NCBI GenBank assembly: GCA_003427395.1
Contig: BFEA01000143.1
Coordinates: 1,138,905 to 1,161,049, forward strand
Direction: 5' to 3'
Origin: Chara braunii
Lineage: Eukaryota; Streptophyta; Charophyceae; Charales; Characeae
Length of the DNA: 22,145 bases
Positions 7,454 to 17,522 of the stretch are shown one piece after another. Within the stretch, counting starts at the first letter, position 1. Each line of letters opens with the position of its first letter. The notes under the pieces are model-generated. The model did no database searches. It was not told where the DNA came from and saw nothing but the letters and a program-made list of their open reading frames with translations. The translations under genes and the position numbers were made by a program.

Positions 7454-7490
7454 CTATGCGTATGCTTCTCTAACTTTCTGCTGCAGGCCT
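6301..7490. repeat. 594-bp tandem duplication in the integrase region
   Basis: 6301 to about 6894 and 6895 to about 7490 are direct tandem copies at high identity. They differ by a few substitutions and a 3-bp difference: the left copy lacks a Ser codon in VDRF(S)KYAV. The left copy contains the only ambiguous base of the window, N at 6633, where the right copy has T. The duplicated unit covers the end of RNase H, the HHCC region and the start of the catalytic core. Confidence 0.93.
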
Positions 7491-8000
7491 TTCCCGAATC
7501 TCCCTATATCCAGATAGTGAACTATTGCCCCAAAGTAATCAGCTCTCCTACTTAGAGCGTCCGCAACTACATTGTACTTCCCTTTGACTGGCTTATGTTC
7601 AAAGTCATATTGATCTAACTCTGCGGCCCACCTAGTAAGCTTAGGTGTCATATTGATCTAACTCTGCGGCCCACCTAGTAAGCTTAGGTGTCATCTTGGC
7701 CTGTGCCTTCAACCACCTTTGTGTCTCGTGGTCTGAATAGACTTTGAAGTGTCTCCCAAGCAAGTAATGCTTCAAGTGCTCTAGTGCTTGCCTTAGAGCG
7801 TAGAGTTCCCTCTCATAGGTGGATGTCGCTATCTTCTCTGAAGGCATCTTGGCATATATGAACTCTACGGGCTTATATCCATTGCCATCGTCTTGCTGTA
7901 AAACAAAACCTATGCCATATTGACTCGCGTCAGTGGTAACAATTAAAGGCAGGGACGGATCGGCTACCTTAAGGACTGGATACTCTATCAAAACCTTCAA
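7454..8000 (-). pseudogene. Element A RNase H, interrupted by a 43-bp tandem duplication
   Basis: The frame 8000-7641 (119 residues) shows the Ty3-type RNase H landmarks VTTDASQYGIG, YERELYALRQAL and VYSDHETQRWL, with the expected acidic residues. The second frame (7651-7454) carries the C-terminal [17 protein letters not shown] motif. The two frames overlap in meaning, since both contain [16 protein letters not shown], because 43 bp are duplicated head to tail at 7604-7689. Since 43 is not a multiple of three, this duplication alone causes the frameshift. RNase H would remove the RNA strand during reverse transcription. Confidence 0.88.
7604..7689. repeat. 43-bp perfect tandem duplication
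   Basis: The 43-bp unit starting GTCATATTGATCTAACTCTG occupies 7604-7646 and 7647-7689, followed by the first bases of a third (GTCAT). The copies are identical by eye, so the event is recent, or it is an assembly artefact. Confidence 0.92.
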
Positions 8001-8005
8001 CTTCC

Positions 8006-8800
8006 TCAGGGCTGATGTACAATCCTTAAGTTCCTAACGAACTTCCTATAATAATTGGCTAGGCCTAAGAACGACCGCAACCCTATCAGCGTGCGGGGTG
8101 TTGGCCAATCTCTAATCGCTGCTATCTTGCTATCTTCAGGCTTTATGTCATCTCCGTCTAAGACGTCGCCCAAGTACAAAACCTGTGTCCTGGCCCATTT
8201 GCACTTCTTTGCGTTGATCTTGAAGTTAGCCTCTCTAAGCTTCTCCAAGACCTACCTTAGATGACCCCCATGCTCCTGGAGGGTCTTAGTAAACACTAGA
8301 ATGTCATCTAGGTATACTACAACGAATCTATCTAACCACGACCTAAACAAATCATTCATATAGCGCTGGAATGTTGCTGGGGCATTGGTTAGTCCAAAGG
8401 GTATGACTATAAACGCATAATGCCCATATCTCGTACGGAATGCCGTTTTATACTGGTCATCAGGATGGACTTCTATATAATGATAACCAGACTTCAAATC
8501 TATCTTCGAAAAATACAACCCTGCACCCGATCCAACAGATCATCTATACGGGGCAGTGGATCTGCATTCTTTATTGTGACAACGTTAAGACCTGTACAGT
8601 CTATATACATCCTGAGTTCTCCCTCCTTCTTGGGAACAAAAAGAACAGGTACTCCAAAGATTAACTGGGCCTAATCCAACCCTTCTCGAGGAGTGCATCC
8701 AACTGCTTATACAACTCCTCTAACTCCCTCGGGGACATCCTATATACAACACCCTTAGGAGTCCTACTGCCAGGCTCTATCTTTGTACGATGCTAGATTG
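8006..8800 (-). pseudogene. Element A reverse transcriptase
   Basis: The palm motif A reads [16 protein letters not shown] at the start of the frame 8518-8252, followed by the conserved [15 protein letters not shown]. The catalytic YLDD lies at 8303-8314 within [10 protein letters not shown], so both metal-binding Asp residues remain. The next frame (8248-8006) carries the thumb/connection landmark FLGLANYYRKF. The fingers region (about 8519-8800) is recognisable, for example VPVLFVPKK, but crosses stops and frame changes. A stop separates the frames at 8249-8251. The enzyme would copy element RNA into DNA in the particle. It is the only one of the three RT copies here with an intact YXDD. 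Confidence 0.88.
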
Positions 8801-8936
8801 GCAGCGGCACCACTCCTGTAGGTGGCTTAGCTAAATCTGTATATTCTTCCAACAACTTGGCAATAGTAGGGTCTATGGGTCTCTCGTCTTTAGTATCAGT
8901 GACCGGCCTAGCATAGGCTACAAAAACCTGCTCTTC

Positions 8937-9478
8937 TCACTGCTCCTTCTTTACTAAGCGCGCGAACACGGGAGCAGTGAGACAGCAATATGCCAGAGAG
9001 TTGTCAACCCCTGATACATGAAACAGGCGAGTAGTCTTAACTTCACCTGTGGGATTAGGGAGCCTACACTCGTGCTCTCTCAAATGGAGTGTGGCCCCGG
9101 TTGCCTCTCCCCAGTCCATTCCTAGGACCATATCGAAAGGAAGGTTGTCCTCTACGAGGAGAGTCAGGGAATGGAGAACTTTCTCCTACTTCCCATCTTT
9201 CTCTAGGCGAAAGTATGTCTGGACTCCCTCAACGTAATCCTCGACTCGCATAGTGTGATTGTCTGCGAGGATACTGACTATAGGGTGTTCTAACTTTTGG
9301 ACCTTAACTTTAACTTCTGCAACACTTTCCTACTGATATAGCTGCGGGTGGCCCCACTGTCTATAAGGGCCCCTACTCTACCTCTAAAGATCTCTACATC
9401 TACTAACATTAGCTCTCCTTTCGCATCTTTCTTCATTCTGGCCCAGGCAGGCATCCTCTGCTTCAACTCTTCTGCCAC
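8937..9478 (-). pseudogene. Element A aspartic protease
   Basis: The retropepsin active-site motif is visible as ALIDSGATRSYIS in the frame 9478-9290, with the catalytic Asp in DSG. The second conserved part, MVLGMDW, lies at the start of the frame 9131-8937, matching the usual (I/V)LG(M)DWL motif of Ty3 proteases. The stretch between (9289-9132) still aligns with a protease in shifted frames, with a stop near 9189. It would cleave the gag-pol polyprotein. Its position between the zinc knuckle and RT is the normal Ty3/gypsy place. Confidence 0.82.
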
Positions 9479-9642
9479 ACCTGTGAAGGAAGTACCTAGA
9501 GAGACTCTAACACAAGCAGTCTCTGGACAATTATCTAGGTATTGGCCAGCAACCTCTACCGTAGGCTCATGTGGTTTGGGAGTTCCTCTGTGGTGCGCGC
9601 ACTCTTCTCCACATGGCCTAGGGGTAAGGGCAGTTGCGACCC

Positions 9643-11570
9643 CTACCGGCGGCGGCCTTTTGCTGCTTGTGGAGCATAACAGGCTTCTCTATACTTTGGA
9701 CAATATTTAATTATGTGGCTAGGATCACCGCAATAAATGCATTGATCCTGGTCTACACGACGCTGCCACACTGACTGGGCCAAGCCCAAATCTTCCCAAG
9801 GCCTGCCTTTTGGCAAGCCAGGGTGCCATCCACCTCTTCTTGGAGGTGACCGATTAAAACGCGGACCATTTGGCGGGGGACCTTGACCCCTACCTCCCTC
9901 TTGGCGGTTTCCTCTGCCGCCAACCCCTTGAGCGCCCTGTCCTCGGCCACCTGAGGCCCGGCCCCCTTGGCCCTGGCCTCCTCCTCTTCCTTGCTGCCTC
10001 CCTCTAGCTGTGACAGCAGCGTAGGTCCTCCCCTGACCCCCACTACTGTCCTCTTCCTCTAGGCCCCACTCGATCTGACTATATGGGACCTCATCCATAC
10101 CACCTTCGTCCACAGTGAGGATCAGATGATCCTTGACCCTAACCTGACCAAAGATGGTTGGACCTTTCCACTTTTTCCCCTTGTCCAAGTCCTTATGCCA
10201 GAAAGTGGAAATTATCATAAACTGTGCCTCAAACAACACCACCTCCCTATTCAACGTATCATACGTCATGGTGGGTTGTCTACTCTTTTCGAAGAAGTGC
10301 CCACGCAGGGGCTCTGGCATGGCACGATAAAATAAGTTGACCAATTGGGTCTCAGTGACCCCGTGGTTTGGGTCGGCTACCAGCTTGTCCATTACGCCCT
10401 TGAGTGCTCTTGCACTCCTCCATTGGCGTGAGTGGATGGTCTGCAACTTATCTGAGGCCCTTACGCCTCGCGTGACATGTGCAAATCGCTCTCTAAGTAG
10501 TCAAAAGAATTCAGGGAGAGAAGTAATTTTAGAATATGCTACCATATTATTCTAGCACTGTGCAGCGCGAGCGAGTGATCTGGCGAAGCTGGTTGCCTCG
10601 TCTTTGAGGGCCTGGAACGCAATTAGGACCTGTTCCTTAGCTATAATCTTCTGCAGATAAACGTACGTATTAACATTCTCAATTGTCATAATTTTCTTCC
10701 TTCTTCCCACTATAGGGTTCAGGAGACTTAATTTTCACGGGCTCTCTACGGGGGCGTACTTCCTCCTCCTTTGGGGGTGCCAGCTTTGCGCGCTCAATGG
10801 CGCCTGTGCAGAATTTCTGTGTGCCCTCTATCCTCACTTGCATTTCAGCACCTACGTGCGGCAGCATCTCGCGTGCAAAATCCCAAAAACCCAGGCGAAT
10901 GGAGTGTAAGGCGATGTCTTGGGCTCTAACAAACTGATGTTGCTCGTCCCAGGCTCTAGCTAAAAGTTCTATGTTTCGGGTAATAATATCAAATTTACCC
11001 TGTATATCTACTTGAGACTGAATTTGTTCTCTCTGCTCCTTGATCACTTCCAACTCCCTTGCCATTTTGCTCGCCTCATCCATCCTCCTCTTCTTCTCCC
11101 TGGTGAGACGCAACTTCCATTGTAACTTCTTCTCCTCGTCTATTGTTTGGCATCTCAGCGGAACCTCTTCCGCCTCCAATTCCTTTACGAGTACCTCCTG
11201 CTCCTCCCGAGGAACATACAAAATGGCTTCTTCTTCTTCGCCCAGGGACAAGTTTGCCACCCACTCAGAAACTTTCTCCTCCAACCATGGCTCCTCCCTC
11301 TTTGTGCCACCGAATTCCCCTCTTTGCCCTGCGCTTCTTCTAATTAGGGGCGCCTCCTTTTCCTCTTCTATCTCCTTTTCTTCTACTGCTCATCTTCTCT
11401 TCTTCTTCTTGCTTTAATCTTTCCATCTCCTCCTCCAACTTCTTCCTCTTCGCCACCTGCTCCTCCTGCAGAGCCAACATGTTGGCCTTTCTTATCAACT
11501 CCTTCTTGGCCTCCTTCTCTTTTCTCTCTTTAAGTACAGTGGCGGCTTGCTCTTCCTGAGCCTTGGTGTA
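9643..11570 (-). pseudogene. gag: Element A gag (nucleocapsid with RGG-like region and CCHC knuckle)
   Basis: The N-terminal part (about 11570-11280) is a Lys/Glu-rich coiled-coil-like stretch in two frames. The middle (11284-10679) continues as a charged, helical segment. The capsid-like retrotransposon gag region follows at about 10680-10200 after a small frameshift near 10680 and a TAG stop near 10553. The C-terminal open frame (10446-9643, 267 residues) has a Gly/Arg/Gln-rich segment at about residues 137-205 resembling an RGG box. A canonical zinc knuckle follows at about residues 236-249, C-X2-C-X4-H-X4-C (CIYCGDPSHIIKYC). Both would bind RNA in virus-like particles. The original start codon is not preserved, since the far N-terminus meets element B. 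At least two frame changes and one stop break the gene. Confidence 0.85.
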
Positions 11571-12400
11571 TGGGTTGCTGCATCAAATGCTCATATCGAA
11601 ATGCAAACTCCAAGGTGCCTGGTGCAGCAAAAGGCTGGTTCTCAGGTAGTAAGAAATCTAAGGGCAGTCTAGGTTTAAAAGTTAGCAGCAGACGGTTAGG
11701 GATCACTGTTTGGTTGTGCATTGCATTGTTATACAAAATGGTGATGAGCGCAAGTTTCTCATCCCAGTCCACCTGATTGGGTGTCTCAGCAGGTGTTGTA
11801 CAACGCGATTCAGCTGCTCTGCTTGCCCGTTTGCCTCTGGGTGGTTCGCAGAGGTCATCTGCAGCGGTGTACCCTGTTTTGCAGCTGCAGCCTTCCGCAA
11901 CTCGCTTGTGAATTTGACATCCAGGTCACTAATAGTAGACTTTGGAAGCCCAAAGTCTCTGACCCAGTTTTCCTTGAACAGCCTAATGACGTACTCGGTC
12001 TTTGCTGTTTCAGGCATTGCAACTAATCTAGCATACTTGCTAAACCTATCCACAATGACAAAGATGTGTCTCATTCCGCTCTTGCTCATGACCAGCGTGT
12101 CCATGAAGTCCATGGACAGGCTCTCACTGGGCCTTTTCGGAATCGGAAGGGGCTTAATAAGCCCAAGAGGGGCCTGCGTACGTGGCTTGTCCCTCTGACA
12201 CACTTGACAAGTTTCCATGTACAGCTTGACATCTTTCATCATCGTGGGTCACCAGGACTGCTGCAACAGATTGGCTGCAGTGTCCGGTGGCATCATGGCA
12301 CTCACCTAAAAAGAAACTACGCAAAGACTCCAGATTAGACACACACAAACGTTTATTCTCGGGCTTCTCAAGGAACAGCAGGCCGTTGACCAACTCAAAC
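11570..12400 (-). pseudogene. Element B integrase
   Basis: The HHCC region is present in two frames: GECHDATGH near 12310 and, after a frameshift near 12270, METCQVCQRDK, which keeps the CX2C pair. The core frame 12242-11703 has SMDFMDTLVM for the first Asp, ISDLDVKF for the second and GQAEQLNR for the Glu, with 35 residues between the second Asp and the Glu, so the DDE triad is intact. A 1-nt frameshift near 11775 moves the reading into 11772-11530, where the region after the core continues (NNAMHNQTV, FAFRYEHLMQQ). At about 11570 the homology ends and element A gag begins in a different frame. The C-terminal domain is therefore missing. Confidence 0.86.
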
Positions 12401-12524
12401 TCGGCTGAAGTTGCTTTGTCCTTCACCTCGAGTCTGCGTATGATCTCGGCCATAAACGGATCCTCGCGATAGGCTTCCACCAAAGAGCAAGTAACGTCGT
12501 CCGCAAGTCCAAACTCAGTAATCA

Positions 12525-12990
12525 GCGCACTGAGAAAGTCTGGCCTATGTGACAGCGCATCAACAACTTTGTTGTACTGTCCTTTGGTGTACTGGGGCTC
12601 GAAGTCATATTGCTCAATGACTTCGATCCAGTGTTTCAGCGCATCAGAAAGCACAGGCTGGGTTCTCATCCACTTCAGGGTCTGATGATCAGCCCTGACG
12701 TAGAAGAACCTCCCAAGGAGGTAGTGTCTCCTGTGGGTTAGCTCTTTGTAAATCGCATAAAGCTCCTTCGCATAGGTGGACAGCAAACTTCTGAGAGGGT
12801 ATCTTTTTGGACATGTACTCGACAGGCCTCACCTTTGGCCCCTCCTGCTGCGCGAGCACGACGCCTATGCCATTTTGACTGGCGTCCGTGGTTACTATAA
12901 ACGGCTTATCAGGATGAGGAAGTTTCAAGACCTCATGGTGTGCCAAAGCATGCTTCAGATGTCTGAAGGCTGCCTCACACCTGTTTGTCC
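12525..12990 (-). pseudogene. Element B RNase H
   Basis: The frame 12946-12689 shows VTTDASQNGIGVVLAQQ and VRPVEYMSKKIPSQKF. The next frame (from 12786) shows YAKELYAIYKEL, VRADHQTLKW and the C-terminal YNKVVDALSHRPDFLSAL. Together these are the Ty3-type RNase H landmarks in order, split by one frameshift near 12770. Its role is as for the equivalent domain of A. Confidence 0.84.
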
Positions 12991-13079
12991 ACTCTCATGG
13001 GGTGTCAAGAGGTTAAGTGTTAAAGGGGCGGCAACTATGTTATAGTTCTTCACGAAATTGCGATAGTAGTCGGTCATCC

Positions 13080-13972
13080 CTAAGAAGGACCTCATCTAAG
13101 TCACTGACTGAGGATGCGGTCAATCATGCGGCCAATCACGAATGCTGGCCACCTTTGCGGCATCGGGCTTCAATCCCTCTGTGGAAATCCAAGTACAAGA
13201 TACGGGTGCGGCCAAACTTGCACTTCTTGCTGTTGATCTTGAACTTGTGCTGCCGAAGGAGACTAAGGACTTTGTCTAAATGACCAACGTGCTCCTCAAT
13301 AGTCCAACTGAAGATAGTATATCATTAAGGTACACGATGGCAAACTTATTTCATTGCGTGTTGAAAGGTGCCAGGAGCATTGCAAAGGCCGAAAGGCATC
13401 ACCACAAACTCGTACAGACCGTACGTGGTTTGAAAAGCGGTTTTGTGTTGATCCTCAGGTCGTACTGCAATCTGATGGTACCCGGACTTCAGATCTATCT
13501 TACTGAAGTACCGGCACCCTTGCACTCGGTCCAACAAGTCATCGATGCGTGGTAGGGGCTCTCTGTTCTTGACGGTGATGGCATTGAGGCCCCTATAGTC
13601 AATGCACATCCTCAAAGTTCCCCCCTTCTTTGGTACAAATAGGTCTGGAGATCCGTAAGGGGAGACACTCAGCCGGATCCAACCCTTCTCTACGAGTTTC
13701 TTGAGCTGTCGGCAAAGCTCATCAAGCTCGCTTGGAGATATCCGATAGATCCTACCCTTCAAAATGCTAGACTCTGGGATAATCTCTATCGCGTGGACGA
13801 CCTCCCTCTCAACAACCCCTTTCGGCTCTTCGAATAGATCAGGGTACTCAGCGACTACTCCCTCTATCTCCGACGACATTTTCACCGGCTCGCCTACTGC
13901 AGAGACATAAACTATATACATACCCTCCTCCGGATTTTGCTTATAATAATTGTAGAACGCGACCTCACACAT
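13080..13972 (-). pseudogene. Element B reverse transcriptase, catalytic Asp replaced
   Basis: The frame 13972-13346 (208 residues) holds a protease-RT linker (about residues 1-65) and then the fingers and palm: [28 protein letters not shown], motif [17 protein letters not shown] and [12 protein letters not shown]. Just beyond its end the catalytic motif at 13321-13332 reads YLND rather than YLDD, so the first of the paired catalytic Asp residues is Asn. The remaining thumb region to about 13080 is in broken frames. A polymerase with this change would not be expected to work. Confidence 0.85.
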
Positions 13973-14049
13973 GCACCTATAGCACTCGAGACTACTAGCC
14001 TTAAACTTACGTAATCTGGCGGTCCCCCCACCGCATTTGCTTAGCCCAC

Positions 14050-14290
14050 ACCGCGGGCGCTTAGCTAGTTTGAATAAGAGGGAGGAGATAAGGAGGAGGA
14101 GATTGGTTGGCGAAGATGAAGAGCCTTGTCATTGGTCTATGCTGGAGTACATCATCGTTTTCTTCTTTCTTACTTCTTCTTCTTCTTCTTTCCCTCTCTC
14201 TCCTCTCAAGTTCATTCATTTCTTTTGCAACTGGACGACATTGTACTTTTCTGATGACTGTATACTTCGAAATTCGCCAGGATCATAACA
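14050..14290 (+). repeat. 5' LTR remnant (3' end) of element C
   Basis: The sequence ends in CA at 14289-14290, one base before the primer-binding site, which is where a 5' LTR must stop. It includes a TTCTTC-rich pyrimidine stretch at about 14158-14210. The part visible at the 3' LTR (21300-22145) does not match it. That is expected if the LTR is longer than 846 bp and only its last 240 bp or so survive here. The left limit is a guess from the end of element B. Confidence 0.6.
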
Positions 14291-14291
14291 T

Positions 14292-14303
14292 TGGTATCAG
14301 AGC
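14292..14303 (+). promoter_or_regulatory. Primer-binding site for initiator tRNA-Met
   Basis: TGGTATCAGAGC is the exact complement of the last 12 nt of plant initiator tRNA-Met, the commonest primer in plant LTR retrotransposons. The match stops at the next base (G in place of C). It fixes the end of the 5' LTR and the plus orientation of element C. Confidence 0.93.
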
Positions 14304-14343
14304 GGATTCTACTTGCGTGCGAGAGTTGACTTTGCCGCCATAA

Positions 14344-14384
14344 CCCTAACCCTAGTGGTAAGGGCTAACCACCTAGGGTTAGGG
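14344..14384 (+). other. Telomere-like hairpin in the element C leader
   Basis: CCCTAACCCTAGTGGT (14344-14359) pairs with ACCA-C-CTAGGGTTAGGG (14368-14384). This gives a 16-bp stem with one bulged C and an 8-nt loop, about 40 nt downstream of the primer-binding site. The arms are made of CCCTAA / TTAGGG units, and a further GTTAGGGTTAAG follows at 14390-14401. In retroelements this part of the leader often carries packaging or dimerisation structures, so a structural RNA role is possible. A role for the telomere-like units is not shown. Confidence 0.7.
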
Positions 14385-14401
14385 CGAAAGTTAGGGTTAA
14401 G

Positions 14402-15606
14402 TGGGGCAGCGTGGTAAGGGGAAGTTGCTCCCACCTGGCAGGGCCGTGTAGGGTCGACATTAGACCCAACCAGGTAGCTTGAGTGCATGTTTGTGGTGGC
14501 GAGACACAAGGTGGGACTTCGTGATGGAACTTGAGAGAGGCGACAGTGAAGGGCACCTACAACTTGAATCTAAACTTCAAGGAAGAAGAGGAGTGACTTT
14601 AGGGCTCCCCTGAAGTTAGGCGAGCTTGAGGGTGGCAACCATATCCACACCTACGGACTGCAAGTTGCTGCTTTGATCTTCAACATTGACGGGGGATCCG
14701 GCGTTGTACTTTGGGTTAGATGTTGACCCTCCTAGATGATAGGACACTAGTGTAGAGGATGCTAATTGGGTGAGGAGGACTATGTGAGAGGGGGGTGAGT
14801 TTCTTTCATCTCAAGAGCCCGGCCACTCAGGTAAGTGCAGTGCCGCCAGGGTGCCTATGTGTGTGTGCATGGAATTGACTGCCTGCTGGGGTATTGTGGT
14901 TCTTCTTCCATCCTCCATAGTCATGATCTTGTGTGAGGTGTGTGAATTGCTTACGCACCTGACGAGTGAATGAATGGAGTATCTTGCATGCCATGCTATA
15001 TCTTTCTACAATGCTTTGTTTATTTCATTCTGAACGACTGTAGTCTGTAGGTTCTTTCTGGGTCTATATTTCGTTTTTCAATTCGCTAGAGACATAGATT
15101 AGGTCTTTGTGGAACTCTTGTTGGTTGGGACCCGGTTCTGACTCCACAGGGACCATTTGGGACTCAATGGGACCAGGCCCAAACAAGAAGGGTTCCTCAG
15201 GCCAAATTTGTTAACATCAATTACCTTGCTCTATCTGATTGGGACTCGGAGTTCATGCTTTCGGACCAGGACACTCGTTGTTGAGAGGATCTCAACTGAG
15301 ACGTTTTATTAGACTTTACCACACGATCCGCCGCCTAATTCGCACCTTGGACACCACTCAATTCTCTCTTGCATTTACGTAGTACACTTTGAATTTGATT
15401 TGTTGTGTCTTCAGGGAGCTGAGTCCGGTTAGGCTTGAGAGGACCTCATACGTGGCCGGACCAGATTGTGTGGCGGAATCGGATCTCTCTGATCTTTATT
15501 TTTTGTTTTTACTGCTCCCCAGTCCAAATGAATTGCCGCTCCGGCTAGGAGTTTTACCTTCTCTTCTAATTGCGTTCAAGACTGTTTCTTTTATTGGGTT
15601 CATTAA
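14402..15606 (+). other. Remaining 5' leader of element C
   Basis: This is an untranslated leader of about 1.2 kb between the hairpin and the gag start. I see no tRNA, no conserved ORF and no strong repeat. Several GGGACC/GGGACT motifs occur at about 15128-15178. Such long leaders are common in plant gypsy elements. Confidence 0.6.
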
Positions 15607-17431
15607 ATGCCTCCGTCTACACGATCGCAAACAAGAGAGAGAGAGAGAAGAGAGAAGCTTCTGAGTGTTGCTCTTGAGGGGGTGAGGAGAGGGAAGAGGA
15701 GTGTTCGTTCCAGAAGTGTGAGGAAGTACGGACCTCTCTTGAGAGACTTATTGACACCCTCGTCCTCCATCATGGCATCTGCAGCAGAATGGAAGCTGCA
15801 AAGGACGCTACCTCTGAGGCAGAGAAAGCGCAGGACCAGTTCTTTTATGAAAAAGCATTGAAGGGGGAAGAGAAGGAGTAGGAGAGGGGAGAAAGTAAAG
15901 GCTCATGAAGTTGTTTTCAGTAGGGTGCCCGCCTTAACTGATGATGAGGTGGAAGAGAAGATTGCCGCACTTCTCAGGGCTTTAGTAGAGGTCCAGGCTG
16001 TTGAAGACCATACAGGCCAACTCGCCAAGGTGTTTGATGAACTCAAGAAGTTGCGCGAGGATATGGCCCTGATGGCGCAGCAGCACCGTGACCAGCTGCA
16101 ACTGTTTGCTAGCTTGCAGTCGGCCCAAAGTGTCCTTCCACCTACCTACACTGCTTCTAGTGTTGCGTGTCTGTCCGTTCTTGCCCCTCTAACCATATCT
16201 TCTTCTTCTTCTTCTTCTTTTTCTTCTTTGAGAGTGACCAACAGCCTATCCGGATCTGCAACAGGTTCAAAACCCACTGTTGTTGTTGCTGTTGTTGCTG
16301 CGGCAAGTGGCAGTGCAGGGCATTCTGGAACTGTTGCAGCCCCGAATTCGGACCCAGCGATCGCTGGTCCTAGATGCAGCTTTCCCTATGTGGACAGGAA
16401 GGCGGCACAAATTTCGTCTAAATATGACGGAAAAGACGACATCGAATTTTGGTTCAGTTCCATGCGATCCTACTTTGATGTACTGGGGACACCGCCAGTG
16501 ACTCAGTCGTCGGTTTTGGGGACCAATGTGAAACCCATCGTAAGGGGCTTCTTAGAAGTCCAAGCTATATAGTCAGGCTATAAAACAATAGACCTGAACA
16601 AATGGTTGAAGGCTACAACTATAGCCGCACTCGAGGAACTTATGATCAAACAATATGTTGATCCACATGTTACAGCTGAAGCTAGACTGAAGCTTGACAA
16701 GCTCAAGCACAACAAGTGGACCGACACCATGCATAGTTTGCAGCAGTATGTTAGTAAACTCTTTGCTACTCCGGATCTGGAGATGACTGCGCAGCCTTTG
16801 CTTGGGTGTGATAAAAGGTACGGTCCCCTCTAGTGTGACACATCACCTGGGGCTCGGACTCATAAGGTATACATATTGGCTTACCCTCATGCGGGATTTA
16901 GTCAAGCTGGAGGCACAAGACCTCCTGGGTGGATCGGGTGGAAAAAAGACCACCGGCCGTGAACGGTTTTCAGGCAGCAACCGTTTTGCAGCGCATGATC
17001 TACTTGAGGTTGACGAGGAAACCTTCGTAGAGGACCCTTCTTTTGATGATGATCAAAAGCAAGATTGCGAGGCATCATGCTCTTCGTCAGCCCATGAGTC
17101 TGAGTATGTAAATGACGATGAATCTATTAATGCCTTCAAGAAGACTGCCTTTAAAAGTAAGGGACCAAGGAACACAGTGAAGAGCAACACTAACACCATT
17201 CTCCTTGCCAAGGGAGCGAAGATTCCACCCAAACCGGAAGATCCTGCCACAAAACCATGGGTAGATCTTCGGATAAGTGAAAGTGAGTGGAAACACAGGG
17301 TGAAGAAAGAGGTTTTTGCCCGCATTGCACCAAACCGGGACATTCAGTCCAACATTGCTTCAGATTGCAGCAGGGACACCAGCAATGGGGTTAGAGACAT
17401 CATCAACACACTCTACAGACGGAGAGGCTGA
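15607..17431 (+). pseudogene. gag: Element C gag, without a zinc knuckle
   Basis: The start is chosen at 15607, where MPPSTRSQTRERERREKLL begins a highly basic and charged N-terminus. The frame shifts near 15790 and again before 15925. The 15925-16572 frame carries a coiled-coil-like segment (about residues 1-60), a Ser/Val/Ala-rich linker and the start of a capsid-like region (SSKYDGKDDIEFWFSSMRSY). After a TAG stop at 16570 the same frame continues to 16833 (LQQYVSKLFATPDLEMTAQP), and 16802-17431 gives the C-terminal part. No CX2CX4HX4C knuckle is seen in any frame, unlike element A. Packaging RNA may rely on the basic regions instead. Capsid assignment rests on position and wording, not a search. 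Confidence 0.78.
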
Positions 17432-17522
17432 ACATGTAAGTGCAAATCCTTAACTGGATTCTGATCTCACTCAACAAACCTCTCCTGAGACCACATCTGA
17501 TGTTGATTCCAGGGCTGAGAAA

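Larger units (their letters stand above)
5416..11570 (-). mobile_element. Element A: decayed Ty3/gypsy chromovirus-type retrotransposon
   Basis: Read from high to low coordinates, the order is gag with a CCHC knuckle, aspartic protease, reverse transcriptase, RNase H, integrase and chromodomain. This protease-RT-RNase H-integrase order defines Ty3/gypsy (Metaviridae), and the terminal chromodomain fits the chromovirus branch. No 5' LTR or primer-binding site remains, because the gag end joins directly to the integrase of element B at about 11570. Multiple frameshifts and stops, a 43-bp duplication in RNase H and a 594-bp duplication in integrase show that it is not functional, although the RT catalytic motif is still intact. 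Confidence 0.92.
11570..13980 (-). mobile_element. Element B: truncated Ty3/gypsy pol fragment
   Basis: Reading high to low, this fragment starts just before RT, continues through RNase H and integrase, and stops in the integrase C-terminal part. No gag, protease, LTR, primer-binding site or chromodomain belongs to it. On the left it runs without an LTR into the gag N-terminus of element A (junction about 11570). On the right it meets the shortened 5' LTR of element C (about 13980-14050). Its protein wording differs from A and C, so it is a separate family or subfamily, not a duplicate of either. Confidence 0.87.

Noticed and set aside
11040-11417. Plus-strand frames rich in Ser, Phe and Leu.
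   Set aside because: They are antisense shadows of the Lys/Glu-rich gag of element A.
16167-16373. Plus-strand frame with runs of Phe and Cys.
   Set aside because: Out-of-frame reading of the TTC- and TGT-rich linker in the element C gag.
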